Of a stretch of DNA of 56,940 nucleotides, positions 11,556-23,052 are shown piece by piece (within the stretch, counting starts at the first letter, position 1; each line of letters begins with the position of its first letter). Below the pieces are notes generated by a model, which was given only the letters and a program-made list of their open reading frames with translations, was not told the DNA's origin and ran no database searches. A program made the translations under genes and the position numbers. Source of the DNA: Geosiphon pyriformis (Eukaryota > Glomeromycota > Glomeromycetes > Archaeosporales > Geosiphonaceae); contig JAAOMT010000467.1 in assembly GCA_016748015.1 (NCBI GenBank), positions 1 through 56,940 on the forward strand. Direction: 5' to 3'.

Positions 11556-11640
11556 AACATATTTAAATTTTGGCTAGATATATCTTTAAATTTGAAAGTT
11601 TAAAAATTAGAAAAATAATTTTTAAATATTTTAAGTATTC

Positions 11641-12144
11641 TTAATCATAAAATTTAAATATCTCATCTGAACTAACTCCCAGTTTTACAACTTTAACCTC
11701 GAAATTTGAAAACTCTTTTTCACTTTGAAAATATTTACGATACTCTTCTAATGGTAATTCTTCTCGATATTTCTCACACATTTTGATAATAAGCATTAAT
11801 TCATTGAAATTATATTCCGGACTTGGAACTGTATCAATATCTTCCTTTTTTTCTACCATCGTGTCATTAATTCGTATCCAGGAATTAGGAGCCAATACAG
11901 ATCCAAATTTTTGTTCCACTTTGTAAGGTTCGACTTCATGAGGTTGCATCGATGAAAATATTGGTAGAAATACCCCCAATTTTTGTGTGGGTTGTTCAAA
12001 GTTCTGGGTATGATTTCTTATCTCCAAATTGTTGTTTTGAAAATTAGAATAGTTTTGAATTTGCGTTGGCGTACAGTTTAAATCAACAGGGAAGAATAAA
12101 TCTTTGGGAAACGAGTCACAGCTATTAAAATTGTTTAAATACAT
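11641..12144 (-). CDS. Unidentified protein, 167 aa
   Basis: This is one open exon starting at ATG 12144. I do not recognise a family. The N-terminal half is rich in Asn, Gln, Phe and Pro and looks disordered. The C-terminal third (about 110-167) is charged and helix-prone, with ELMLIIKMCEKYREELPLEE followed by YRKYFQSEKEFSNFEVKV. There is no signal peptide or membrane segment. Codon use and base composition resemble the neighbouring HMG and Sel1-like genes more than the spacer, which supports coding. It could be the last exon of a larger gene; the same strand carries the Sel1-like gene 840 bp upstream, but I found no convincing splice link. Confidence 0.45.
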   Translation of the reverse strand: MYLNNFNSCDSFPKDLFFPVDLNCTPTQIQNYSNFQNNNLEIRNHTQNFEQPTQKLGVFLPIFSSMQPHEVEPYKVEQKFGSVLAPNSWIRINDTMVEKKEDIDTVPSPEYNFNELMLIIKMCEKYREELPLEEYRKYFQSEKEFSNFEVKVVKLGVSSDEIFKFYD

Positions 12145-12984
12145 GTGTGCGGATGATTTTCTGCAACTGGAAAGTCATAGATATGTAGTGGATAATTAGA
12201 TTCTGCAAAATTTATAAATTTATGTGGTGAGTTTGGGTCTGTGTCTTAATACATTTGCATATTTTATACTAACTTGAATTAATCTACTTCAATTAAAATT
12301 TACCTAAAAGGTGATTCGAAACAAAATCCAATAAGAAAAAATGTCAAAAGTTTTTAATCTTTTTTTTTTTGAATACTTTTTCTGTGATACTTTTATGCAT
12401 CATTTTTAACGATGGATACCGATTAATTGATTCTATTTTAATTTTTAATATATATATATATAGCAATATTATAAATTTTAAAAACTATATTACATATAAT
12501 AATAAAATTTTGTTATTTAAAGACAATTTTGATACCCAAATAATTTCTAGTTTTACAGTTATCAAAAGTAAAATCTAACGATTTTTGAATAGTTATCACA
12601 CTTTATACTTTTGAATTTTTAATGGGAATTTCAGTAATGTATTATTGAAAAAAAAATCCTCATTACTTGTTCTTTGGAATGCTAAATCTTTGTGTACTAT
12701 TCAATTTCGTTGTGAATTTCCAAGTCCTGCTCTTGGCATTTCGCTTTTGTTACCGATAATTTGACTTTCATATTTAGTTATGAAATTATAATTTTCTTAA
12801 TACATCTATACCTAAGACTAAAAAATACACCTCAAGATAACTTTTCTTCAGAAACTGATGTCAACTGAATCCGTCAAATTAATCTTACCAGTAATACAAT
12901 ATTCTATCTTACACTTTGGGGGAATTGATCATCTTGAAAGTTATTCCAAGTAAATTTTGAAAAGTCCTCAAAATTACCAGGATT
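12145..12984. other. Spacer; first part AT-rich, last part holds a coding-like tail of the next gene
   Basis: Between 12145 and 12900 no gene is seen. Between about 12910 and 12984 the minus strand stays open in the frame of the Sel1-like gene beyond its TGA (NPGNFEDFSKFTWNNFQDDQ) and ends at TAG after GTAAGA, which could also act as a splice donor. Confidence 0.4.
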
Positions 12985-13782
12985 TCAAAGCTTAATCTGA
13001 CTATCAAACTTGAATATGCCTTCAGTTTGAATACCCAACTTTTTCCAGACACCCCAAGTTGAATCATAAGCCTCATGATACCAAATCGGCACATTCTCTT
13101 CGTATGCGTTTTCCCGATCTTTAAATATGGAGGAATACACTTGACAAACATCAAACTCTGGTTCAATACCATTGAAATAAAAGTATCCCAATGCCGCCGA
13201 CGAGGCAATTCCCTTTTCAAATGAATTGAGACTCTCTTGATTTTCGACAAGCTTATTCTCAATCGGATGAAATACTATTCCTGTTCCAAGAGATTCGTCT
13301 TGAATATGCAAGAAATTTGATGGTTTTTGTGTACTTTGTAAAGTATGAAGAATAAAAGAACTATTTTCTGGTGGAATGAAGGCACTCTTTGAGGGAGATG
13401 GATTCATATCGCTTAATATTTGATCACCATATTGATGGCCTCCTTTCATAGAGGAACCACCTATAAATTTCTGATAAAAATATAAGCGACGATTAAAAGG
13501 CTTTTTTTGCAATATTCTATTCAAAGTAAATTAAAAATTACTCTATATAATTATTTAATGTGTTCAAGAGTTAACAAAGAATGTGAATATTTTAGAACTT
13601 TAAGAAACCTTGGACTTACCTACCCTCTTTACTTGACTCGTAGAAACTTTAGTCGACGAGGACGAAGGTTGGTGACCGGTTGATACATTATCAAACTGAG
13701 AGAGATAATTTGTCGATAGAGATAATACTCGAGAGGTTCTCGACGAAAAAATTGGTCTGTTAGAGGTTCTGTAACTAGTCAT
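12985..13782 (-). CDS. Degenerate Sel1-like repeat protein, 212 aa, two exons
   Basis: Exons are 13620-13782 and 12985-13460. The intron of 159 bp has GTAAGT and TTTATAG ends and splits a Gly codon, giving RVGGSSMKGG. Residues 1-55 are Ser/Thr-rich and probably disordered. The C-terminal half has Sel1-type signatures: ALGYFYFNGIEPEFD, followed by alternating aromatic and charged segments and KLGIQTEGIFKF. This resembles the many Sel1/Skt5-type repeat proteins of Rhizophagus but only one repeat is clear. Such repeats serve as protein-binding scaffolds. The frame ends at TGA 12985-12987 but continues open for 25 codons with coding character, so the protein may be truncated by a nonsense change. 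It is divergently arranged with the BTB-TLDc gene at 14107. Confidence 0.5.
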
Positions 13783-14106
13783 TTTCTGCAAGCAATGTGG
13801 TTGTTTACTCAAACCAAAACATTCTCTTTAAAGATCAAATGATGAGTGATTCATGCAAGTATATTAGTAAAAAGATTCTTTTCATAATTATCAATTTAGA
13901 AAATATATATAATCATTCACAAGATACTCTGAAAAAAAAAATGCCTTAAATTGAAATTTATTTGCTTTCTAAAAATGATTGGCGAATCAAATTGTGTGTG
14001 ATCAAATTAAATAACAAAAAACAAGTTTTAAACCTGCATGTATTTAACTTGTTATTCAATTTCCCCAATAAATGAGTCCAGCTCACATTATTTTGGATTT
14101 CTAAAA
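13783..14106. promoter_or_regulatory. Divergent intergenic region (Sel1-like gene / BTB-TLDc gene)
   Basis: A gap of 324 bp lies between two start codons that point away from each other, so it should hold both promoters. It has AT-rich stretches such as a TATATATA-like run near 13905. No specific operator is recognisable. Confidence 0.4.
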
Positions 14107-15636
14107 ATGGAAAACAATTTGTTGTTATCTCTTGTCGCGGACCTAACATCAGCTTTGCAAAACTCAAATCATCATGATGTTGAAATTGAAATTGGTGAAC
14201 AACCAACTATAAAAATTTTCAAAGCTCATTCTATAATTCTTGCTGCCAGATGCCCATATTTCTCTGCGGCTCTCTCAAAATTTTGGGTCAAAAGAGAATC
14301 AAAAATCATTACAATGACGAAACCGAATATCAAACCAGAAATTTTCGAGGAAATTATCAAGTAATTTTTATACTTTGATATTTTATCTCGTGGGTTTTAA
14401 TAAATTTCCCCAATCTCAATATTAAATGTGTGAATATCTTCAATATTTTATGAATCCATCCCAAAAAGATATATATACACTGCAAAAATTTCCATACAAT
14501 ATTTAGAAGTGGAGTGTGTTATAGATATTTTGATGGCTGCTGACGAGCTTTTACTCGATGAATTGGCTGTCTACCTGCAAACGTACATGGTTACTCATCG
14601 ATCTGAAGATTTAAACCAAAAATTTAATTTGGTTAACCAGGTTGCTTTCAGCGTTGGCTCACTAGATATTCTGCAGAAATATTGCACAGATTTTGCTTGT
14701 AAAAACTCTGAGCTATTGTTTGAGTCTATCGAGTTTTATTCTTGGAAAGAAGCCGCTCTGATTTCGCTTCTCAAGCGTGATGATCTAAGAATGGAAGAAT
14801 CATACATATGGGATAAAGTTGTATCCTGGGCTATTGAAAATGCAGGTTTATTAAAAAATTTTAAGGATTGGTCTCCAGAGGATATTCAAAAATTGCAAAT
14901 CACTTTATGCAACGTTATTCCCTTGATCCGATTTAACCTGATGTCTTCTTCCGAGTTTTTCTTCAATGTGAATCCAATTTCTTTAGCTTTGCCTCAAAAT
15001 TTATTCCAAGAACTGCTAGAATTTTACCTGGTGCCAGGATCTGAAAAACTTTTTACATCACCGCCACGTCAAAGAAAATTTAATTCGAAATTTGATTCAA
15101 AAATTATTAACGAAATACAAACATGTTGGATTGAATGGTGGATTAGCGGCAGCAATGAAACATCAAAGATGCCAAAAAAGGAAAATAAGTTCAACAAAAA
15201 ATTCGAACTTCTTCTTCGTGGCTCTCAAGATGGCTTTAACACGAGCGATTTTCATCGTTTATGTGATAATCAAGGTCCAACGGTTATCGTGATCAAAATT
15301 AAGGGAACTAATGAAATCATTGGTGGTTATGCTTCTGCTGATTGGAAATCAAACAACCAATTTGGATTTGCCAAGGATTCGTTCCTGTTTGCTTTTAGAA
15401 TCAATGATGATCAAAAAATTATCCTGAGTCGACTGAAATTGGATTCACGGCTGGCACTTGGTTTTGATCGAACTAATTGCCCATGGTTTGGAAGTCCTGG
15501 TGATTTGAAAATGGCAGGAAATTTTCAATTAGATTGTGCGTGCTATTGCAGAAGGGGTGCATATGAACTTGAAATTAGATCAACTACCGCATGTTTTTCT
15601 GTTGATGAATATGAAGTATTTAAAGTATTATCGTGA
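14107..15636 (+). CDS. BTB/POZ-BACK-TLDc protein, 473 aa, two exons
   Basis: Exons are 14107-14360 and 14469-15636; the 108-bp intron starts GTAATT and ends CAAAAAG. This joint restores the BTB segment IIKYIYTAKISIQYL. An ATG 69 bp upstream is in frame but the one at 14107 aligns with the family start. BTB occupies about residues 20-110 (HDVEIEIGEQ, KAHSIILAARCPYFSAAL). BACK-like sequence follows (VIDILMAADELLLDELAVYL). TLDc covers about 320-470 (FELLLRGSQDGF, FHRLCDNQGPTVIVIKIKG, ending VDEYEVFKVL). Domain order and intron position equal those of the gene at 3322-4892, so the two are paralogues on opposite strands. The probable role is cullin-3 adaptor or stress-linked; this is family knowledge, not shown here. 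Confidence 0.88.
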
Positions 15637-18600
15637 AAAACATTGGATAGAAACATTAGTTTGGAATTTTTACATCCGAAATATCTTATTTAGATGACTA
15701 CTTTTTTTTTACCCTTTATGATTTTGAACACTCAAGATATTATCGAATACTTAATTTTTATAAAATTTTCCAAAAGTTAATTCAAGCAATCGGCTAAATT
15801 TTTACTTGTAAAATGACCGATTTCAGTCTGAAATATGTGAAATTTTCCCTTATCTAACTAATAAAATTCAGATAATTAAGAAATAAACCATATTTAATTA
15901 TGTATTTAAGCAGCTATATTATTGATTTTATAAACTATTGTTAAAGGTTTAACACTCTCAATATATCTATTTCTTTTATAACAATAACTTTACGAAATAT
16001 GAAAATTTTTCAAAAGAGAAATTAATCATTAAAATATTAAAGAAGAAAAAGGTTTTTAATTGCACATAGATTTAAAATTCTGAATTGACAAGAACCACAT
16101 TTTATGATTAGATTTTTATTAGATTTTATTTTCACTGATAAACAATAATAAATTAAACTGAAACATCAAAATTACAATAAGTTATAAACAAATATTAATG
16201 ATAATGAATGGACTAATTTTTTTAACTTAGCACAATTAATCTAATATGAAATAAAATGTTTTCTTGAATGTAGTTCTTTTACAATCTACTTTATACATTC
16301 AATAATAAACATAAATTACATGCTTTTTATATATAGCTAGTCATCTAAATTAGTTAAAATTATATTATACTAAAACATCAGTATTTACAATCATATTACT
16401 TATATATTCCTTAACTTTACAGACACTAACAACTTTTTTTTATCATACTAATAAACAGTAAAACTATTAAAATCTACAAAATATTCAGCCAATAATTAAG
16501 TTAATATATTTAATAAAACACATATGTGCTTTAACTTTAAATAAAATTGTTTAATCATTTTTTAATTTACTTGTTTAAAAAACTTTAAAATTAATTAGTT
16601 TTTAAATATATGTTTTCTAATTATAATTAAAGCAAAAAATAAAAAAGACGGATTGATAAAGAAGCTCATACCCCCGAAGAAATTCAAAAATTTTTAGCTG
16701 ATATTCCCACTCAAAGAAATAACAATTACTTTAAAAAAAATAACAACCCAAAAAGATTTTTCAATAATAAAAACAACTAAAAAAATTATTGTAAAAGTAT
16801 TTTCTTAAATATTTTAATTGCAAACCAATTTTTGACTGTTTTAGTAATATTTTTTTTAGTTAATAATATTTTTTAGCCAAAATATTATTAATTATACACA
16901 CTAAAAGTAGATTTAATGTTGTTATAATTATTGTAAAAAATTCTAAAATTTTAACAATAAATTATTAATTAAGTTACTGTTACTTTTATTATTATTTTAA
17001 GTAATTTTAAAAAACCTGAAAAGCACAAAAGGTAATAAAAAGACCAGTTTAAAATTTACAAGTTAAGAAATTTATGATTAAACAATCAGCTCAAAATATT
17101 ACAAACTTTAAAAAAACTCAATATAAATGCCAATTTGTATTTGTTTAAAAGTTTTTAGATCATATAAAAAAAAAATGATAGATTACATTATTAAAAAAAT
17201 TTAAAAACAAACCAAATTTTAATTTCAAGCTTTTTTAAATTAAAGTATCTTACTTATTATATACAATATTAAAAATAAAATCAAACTAAATTCTATAATT
17301 AATAATAAAATAAAATATTACCAAGACCAAATACAGAAATTGCTTATCAAAAATAGTTTTTTTTAATATTTTACTTGCAAAAAATTTAATATTTATATAA
17401 ATTTTTATTAATTTAAGCTTAGATAAATTTTTTAGTAATAGAATAATATTATAAATTAATTATTAAAATATAATTTATTTTAAATAATATCTTATAATTA
17501 TATAGTTTAAATATAAAATTTTTTATACTATGTAAATTAATAAGCAATAAAGTAGTAATAATAATAATAATAATAATAATATATATAATAACAGAAAAAA
17601 ATTATTAATTATTAATAAAATTTATGTTTTTGTTTAATAATTTTATTTTTATTATTTATTTTGTTTAAATAATTTTTGATAAATTTAATTATAGATGTTT
17701 TTTTTTATTTTTTTATTTGTGAATTATATTATTTGAATTAATTAATTTTTTTATAAGTAGATAATTTTATAATATTTAAAATTAATTATAATATTTATTA
17801 AATTTATTATAAAAAGTACTTTTATATTTAAATAATATTTTAAAAAAACTAATAAAAAATTTATTTAATAAAATAATCTATATTTAAATTTAAATAAATT
17901 AATTAAAAATAAATTATTATTATTTAAAAAAATATAAATATTAAAATTATATAAAATATTTATTGTTTTTTTTTGTTTTATATTTAAGTTAAGATATTAC
18001 ACCAAAAATATTTAAAATTAATTAATGTTTTAAATTATGTTATTATTATTAATATTAATATTAAGTTAAGCTTTTTAGTAAGTTTAATATATATTTATGT
18101 TTTTTTTATATTATTATTAATTTGTTGTTATAATTCTTAAAATTATAAATTAGCTAGTTATTTAATACTATTAATTATTATTATGCTTATTATTAGATTT
18201 AATAGTATTTTATAATAATTTTTAAAAGCTTTAAAAAATTTTATAAACAGTTTTTAAGTAAAATATATTTTTAATTTTTCTTATAAAGTTTTTTAATTGC
18301 TGTATTATTGTTTTATTAAATATTTTAGTTAGATTTTTTAAGTATAATATTTATATATTTAAGTTAATAATAATAATAATTAATTAAAAATAAAATTTTC
18401 AAGTTTTTAAACATAATTAATATTAAATTTATATTTATTTATTTTATTATTAATCTATTATTTAATGCTATTTTTAAATTTTTATTAATAAATTTGTTAT
18501 TGTATTTGAAAGTAATTATATATGATTTAAAACTATATTTTTTTTACTTTAAAGTTTTTTATTATTCTTTTTTTATTTAAATTTAATATAATAGATTAAG

Positions 18601-18970
18601 TTAAATAATCTAAATTAAATATATTTTATGTATTTTTTATATATAATTAAATATAAATTTACTATTGTTAAGATGAATTTATAATGTTGTTTTGGTTGGC
18701 TTAAGTAACTAGTCATATATAGAAAAATGTATAATTCACACTTAGTTTAGATTACTTAATTTAATATATTATATTAAAAAAAATATGAATTTAATTTAAA
18801 TTAAATTATATTAAGTTTATAAAAAAAATTTATTTTAAAAAAACATTTTATATATAATTGTAATTAATATATTATTGTTAATAATAATACTATTTATTTA
18901 TTTAGTAGTTTTATTTATATTTAACTTAATATTAGCAAATTAATACTTTTAAAAAGTTATTTATTAAGTA
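15637..18970. other. Extremely AT-rich desert
   Basis: From about 16 kb the sequence is nearly all A and T. By eye 17641-17940 holds only about a dozen G or C bases. One short coding-like remnant may lie near 16645-16735 (minimally KEAHTPEEIQKFLADIPTQR on the + strand). An AAT microsatellite sits at 17551-17582. No gene or intact element is seen. A decayed, mutated repeat is the likely origin. Confidence 0.55.
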
Positions 18971-19564
18971 TAGATATTTTTTTTTTTTTTTATTAAAGTT
19001 TAATGAGTAAAGTCCAAATGTTACCTAGTACTATATATCATTCAAATGATCTAAACTAGGTGCGAATCATGCCTTTGCTACACGTGACCAGACACTTAGA
19101 CTAGTCAGAACAACACTATACACTTATATAAACAGAAGCCATATTACTAACACCTGCATAAAACAAACAACACTTACGATATTCAAAACTGATGCCAAGT
19201 GCATCAGCAACTCCTAACAACCTAACCACTCCAGCTGAAAGTCATGCAGAAAAACCAGAAACAATAACAGGAATGGAACCATTACGTGGAATCAACTTAT
19301 TCTTCTCCATAATGGCCCGGTGTTTCATATGGACCAGCCAGATATTATCACGAAATGCAAGACAAAATTCACGTACAAAATTTACAATATTAACCACTGC
19401 CACCTTAGGATCCTTGTAAACAGAAACAGACTTGTGATACCAATCACCAAAAACAAAGTCCTTACACAAGGCCGTACTGACAGTCATGTTTGAAATGCAA
19501 GTTAACAACAATTGTAATATGCACGAAAAAGAATGAAACAGACCAGAATACACTAGATATTTTT
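18971..19564 (-). mobile_element. 5'-truncated LINE (non-LTR retrotransposon) 3' end with poly-A and target-site duplication
   Basis: On the minus strand an open stretch from 19553 resembles the C-terminal end of Rhizophagus LINE polyproteins (FVFGDWYHKSVSVYKDPKVA, later IWLVHMKHRAIMEKNKLIP). It meets a TGA at 19242-19244 where Trp is expected. It continues in the same frame (LSAGVVRLLGVADALGIS, then CCLFYAGV) to a TAG at 19116. An untranslated tail of about 120 bp ends in AATAAA plus an A run (18982-18995). The motif TAGATATTTTT (+ strand) flanks both ends, at 18971-18981 and 19554-19564, which fits an 11-bp target-site duplication from target-primed insertion. The family match is from memory of similar proteins; poly-A and flanking repeat are seen directly. 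Confidence 0.75.
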
Positions 19565-22500
19565 ATTTAAAAATATTATTAAAACTATTTATATAATTAA
19601 TTTTATTATTAACTAATTTTTTGCTAATATTATTTAAAGTTTTATTAAAAATAAATATTTTATTTTGAATTATAGCAACTATATTGTTTAATTTTTTATG
19701 TAAAGCAAAAAAAATATTTAACAAAATAATTATTAAAGTAACTAATTTACTAATTAATTTAATAGTAAACTTAATTATTAAAGCCAAAACATTCTACCTA
19801 AATTCCAAAAAAACCAAGCAAAAACCAATTAGAAAATCATTAATAACAATAATAGCAATAGGTAAAAATCTAATAATAAATAAATTTAAAAAAACAAAAA
19901 CAAAAGCTATAATATAAAATTTAGTTTCAACAAAATCTAAAATTTTTAAGAAAAGCACTAAATTAAAAAATAAAGTTAAGAGAAAAAAAACAACAATATT
20001 TTATAATTTAAAGTCAAATATTTTGACATTTAAAACACCACTAACATTTAAATGTTTTTTATCAAATACAATATTTTTTTAAAATATTAGTTTTAATATA
20101 ATAATATTCAAATTATTTTTAAAACAAAAAGTAATAATTACATATTAAAACTGTTTAGTGAAATTGAAAAAATAAAAAATAAAACAAATATAATTACCAA
20201 TTTGAAAAACCAGCTTGTTAATTTTAAAACCTAAACAGTTAAAAAATAATTAATTAATTTGGTCTTAAATATATTATAAAAAAAATAGTTTTTTTTAATT
20301 TATAAAATAAAATTTTTTAATATTGTCTTTGCTTATTAATATATTAAAGCAACTGTAACTATAATATAAAATTTAAAATATATAATAATATGTTATTAAA
20401 TGCCAGCTGATTAAAAAAAAACTTCAAATATTTTATTATAAATATTAAAAATTGTTTTAATATTAGTTGTAAATATATTTAAAAACATATTAAACAGAAC
20501 AATAACAATAAAAAAAGAAAGAAATTTAGATATTATTATAAATTTAGTAATCTTAAAAATAGAAAAAAAACAGAACTTTTAGCTTAAAATACAGTATTTA
20601 AAAAAACTTGAAAAACAAACTCTATATAAAAAAGCTTCATATTGTTTTTAAACAAAAACTTAGCATTAATAAATTTTAGACTAAAAAACAGTCTTAATAA
20701 AAGCTAATTTAATTTTAAAATAAACATTAAGCATTAAAGTAGTAGTTACTTATTTAGTAAATCTTTGATAATTAATAATTGTTTTTTAAATATTATTAAA
20801 AACAGCATTAAAAAACAAAAAAAAAGTAGTTAATTTAGTTTTTTTCTAGTTGGCTTAATTTTTAAGATTAAGTTATCTAATAAACTAATTTATTAAAGAT
20901 ATATTCAAAAACATATTTTGTTTTGTTTTAGAATTACAACAAATTTTTCAAATTAGTTTAAACAATTACAATTATATTTTTTAAAATATATTAAAAACAA
21001 TTAAATTTGGCAAAAACATTTAATTGCTATTTTTAATAATTTTATTTCTAAAAGTTTTAAAAAATTGGAAATAATGTTTTTTAATTTTTTATTTAAATTA
21101 CTGTATAAAATAACTGGATAACTCTGTATTTTTAATTTTGCAAAATTATTGAACATTAATTCTCACAAACAATTTACACTTTTATTAAAACTGTATTTAT
21201 ATTAAAAAATTTTAACCAATTTATTAGTAAATATACAAAATATTATTAACCAGTTCTTAATTAATGAAGAAAAAATTTAACAAATATTCTTAATTTTATT
21301 ACTTGTTTTTGTTAAAAAATCTGATTTTGTGCTATTTACCAAAAAAATTGATACTATGTTTAAAAAATTAAAATTTAGCTAACAGTATAATAATTATAAA
21401 TTCAATATTAGGTTTTTTGAATTAACTAATTTATTAACAATTTATAAATGTTGTTAATACTAAACTGCTATAAAAATTAGTAAGAGTTTATTTGAATAAT
21501 ATCAATATTTCTTTGAATTTTATCTTTAATATTTTAAAAATTATAAAAGTAAAATTTAAACTTAATATTGAAAAATATTTATTTTAATAAAAAAATTTTG
21601 ACAGATTTTGATTATAAGATAAAATCAAACCAAAATTTAAAAATATATTACATTTCAGTTTCCTAAATCACAATTGAACTTAAATTTAACTTTTTATTTT
21701 AATAAAATGTGTATATATATATTGGCAATTTGGAAAAAATAATTTAAATACAGTCATTTACATTAAAAATTTTACTTTAATTAAAAAATATATTATAACA
21801 ACAATTGTTTTTAACAATCAACAATATCAAAATTAAAAAACTAATTTAACGCATAATAATAAGTTTAAATACTATTACCAAAAATTCATTTTAAACTTTT
21901 GATTTTTTAAATTAGTACACAATTTTCTCAAAATATTTTACAAGACTTTGAATTAATACTTTAGAATTAAGAAAAATCTTCTTAAAAACAACAAAAACAG
22001 TAATAAAAATATTTTTTTTGCTTTTTAACATAATTATTCCAAAAATTAATGACAACTTTGAAAACAAATTTTGAATTTTTTATTACAATTAGTGAAATTT
22101 AAAATAAATATGATTAGAAAAAAGATGGTTTTTTTAGGCTACATTTACTGGTACTTTTTAAAAAAAAATTACAATGTTCACATTTCTAAAAATGTAATAA
22201 TTTAACAAAAACTTCAAAAGTGTTTTGATAAGTAAACAGCAATTGTATTTCATTTTATATATTTTTTTACATTATAAAATCAAACAAATAGATACTGGAA
22301 CTTCAAGCAACAAATCTTGCTCTAAAAGTTGTTAAAAGACAAATTTATAAAAAATTCAAGACTTTAGCTAAACCAAACTAATGCCTACTGCAAAACTCTT
22401 TGACCTAACACATTGGAAACTTTACGGAACTAAAATTTTAAACAATTTTCAACAAATTAAGTCTAAAAATTACAAACAATATTTTGACTTTAACAGAACT

Positions 22501-22794
22501 TAATCTTAAAAAAAATTATGTTATCAATCGAGATTTAAATCATAAATTAACATACTTCTAATTACTAGCTTAGCATTAAATAATTTTTTTTTTTAAATTA
22601 TTAGTTAGTTAAAATAATTATTATTTTAAAAATTTCTTGCAAAACAATTTGATTCCATTCAACATTGGTTACTTAAGTCACTAGTGAATAAACACTGTTA
22701 TATTCAAAATAAATAAAGTATCTTTGTTTTAAATAATTTATTTAATTTAACATTGAATGTTCAAGGTTTTAATATTATTCTATAAAAAGTTTTT
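19565..22794. other. AT-rich desert, decayed repeat sequence
   Basis: The plus strand is A-rich, often with more C than G, the reverse of the sequence left of the LINE. Near 22260-22540 composition rises slightly, with scattered protein-like bits broken by stops. A motif with CTTAAGT and ACTAGT occurs near 18695 and again near 22675; these might be remnants of long terminal repeats, but the match is short. No intact gene. Confidence 0.45.
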
Positions 22795-23052
22795 CTTTAA
22801 TTTAATCTAATTTAATTTTTTCATAAATTTAGTTAATTTTGCTTAATTATTAAACTTAAATTATTTTTTAGCTTATACTTATCAAGTTTTTGGTTTTGGA
22901 TAGCATATTTTTAAGTTGATTCTTTAATTTAATCTAATTTAATTTAATTTTTCATAAATTTAGTTAATTTTGCTTAATTATTAAACTTAAATTATTTTTT
23001 AGCTTATACTTATCAAGTTTTTGGTTTTGGATAGCATATTTTTAAGTTGATT
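22795..23052. repeat. Tandem direct duplication (127 and 131 bp) overlapping the HMG gene end
   Basis: Copy 1 is 22795-22921 and copy 2 is 22922-23052. They are the same except for a 4-bp insertion (an extra TTAA) near the start of copy 2. Copy 2 ends 11 bp inside the HMG-box gene, so both copies carry its stop codon and last codons. Confidence 0.9.

Larger units (their letters stand above)
9730..11640. other. AT-rich intergenic region with simple repeats
   Basis: It contains the ISC1 promoter side, a TTG microsatellite, a CCT tract and many A and T runs. The poly-Asn and poly-Leu open frames over the TTG repeat are products of the repeat. I see no gene. Confidence 0.5.

Noticed and set aside
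18690-22700. LTR retrotransposon bounded by CTTAAGT/ACTAGT motifs
   Set aside because: The similarity is limited to about 20 bases and no polyprotein domains could be read between them, so I keep it only as a remark.
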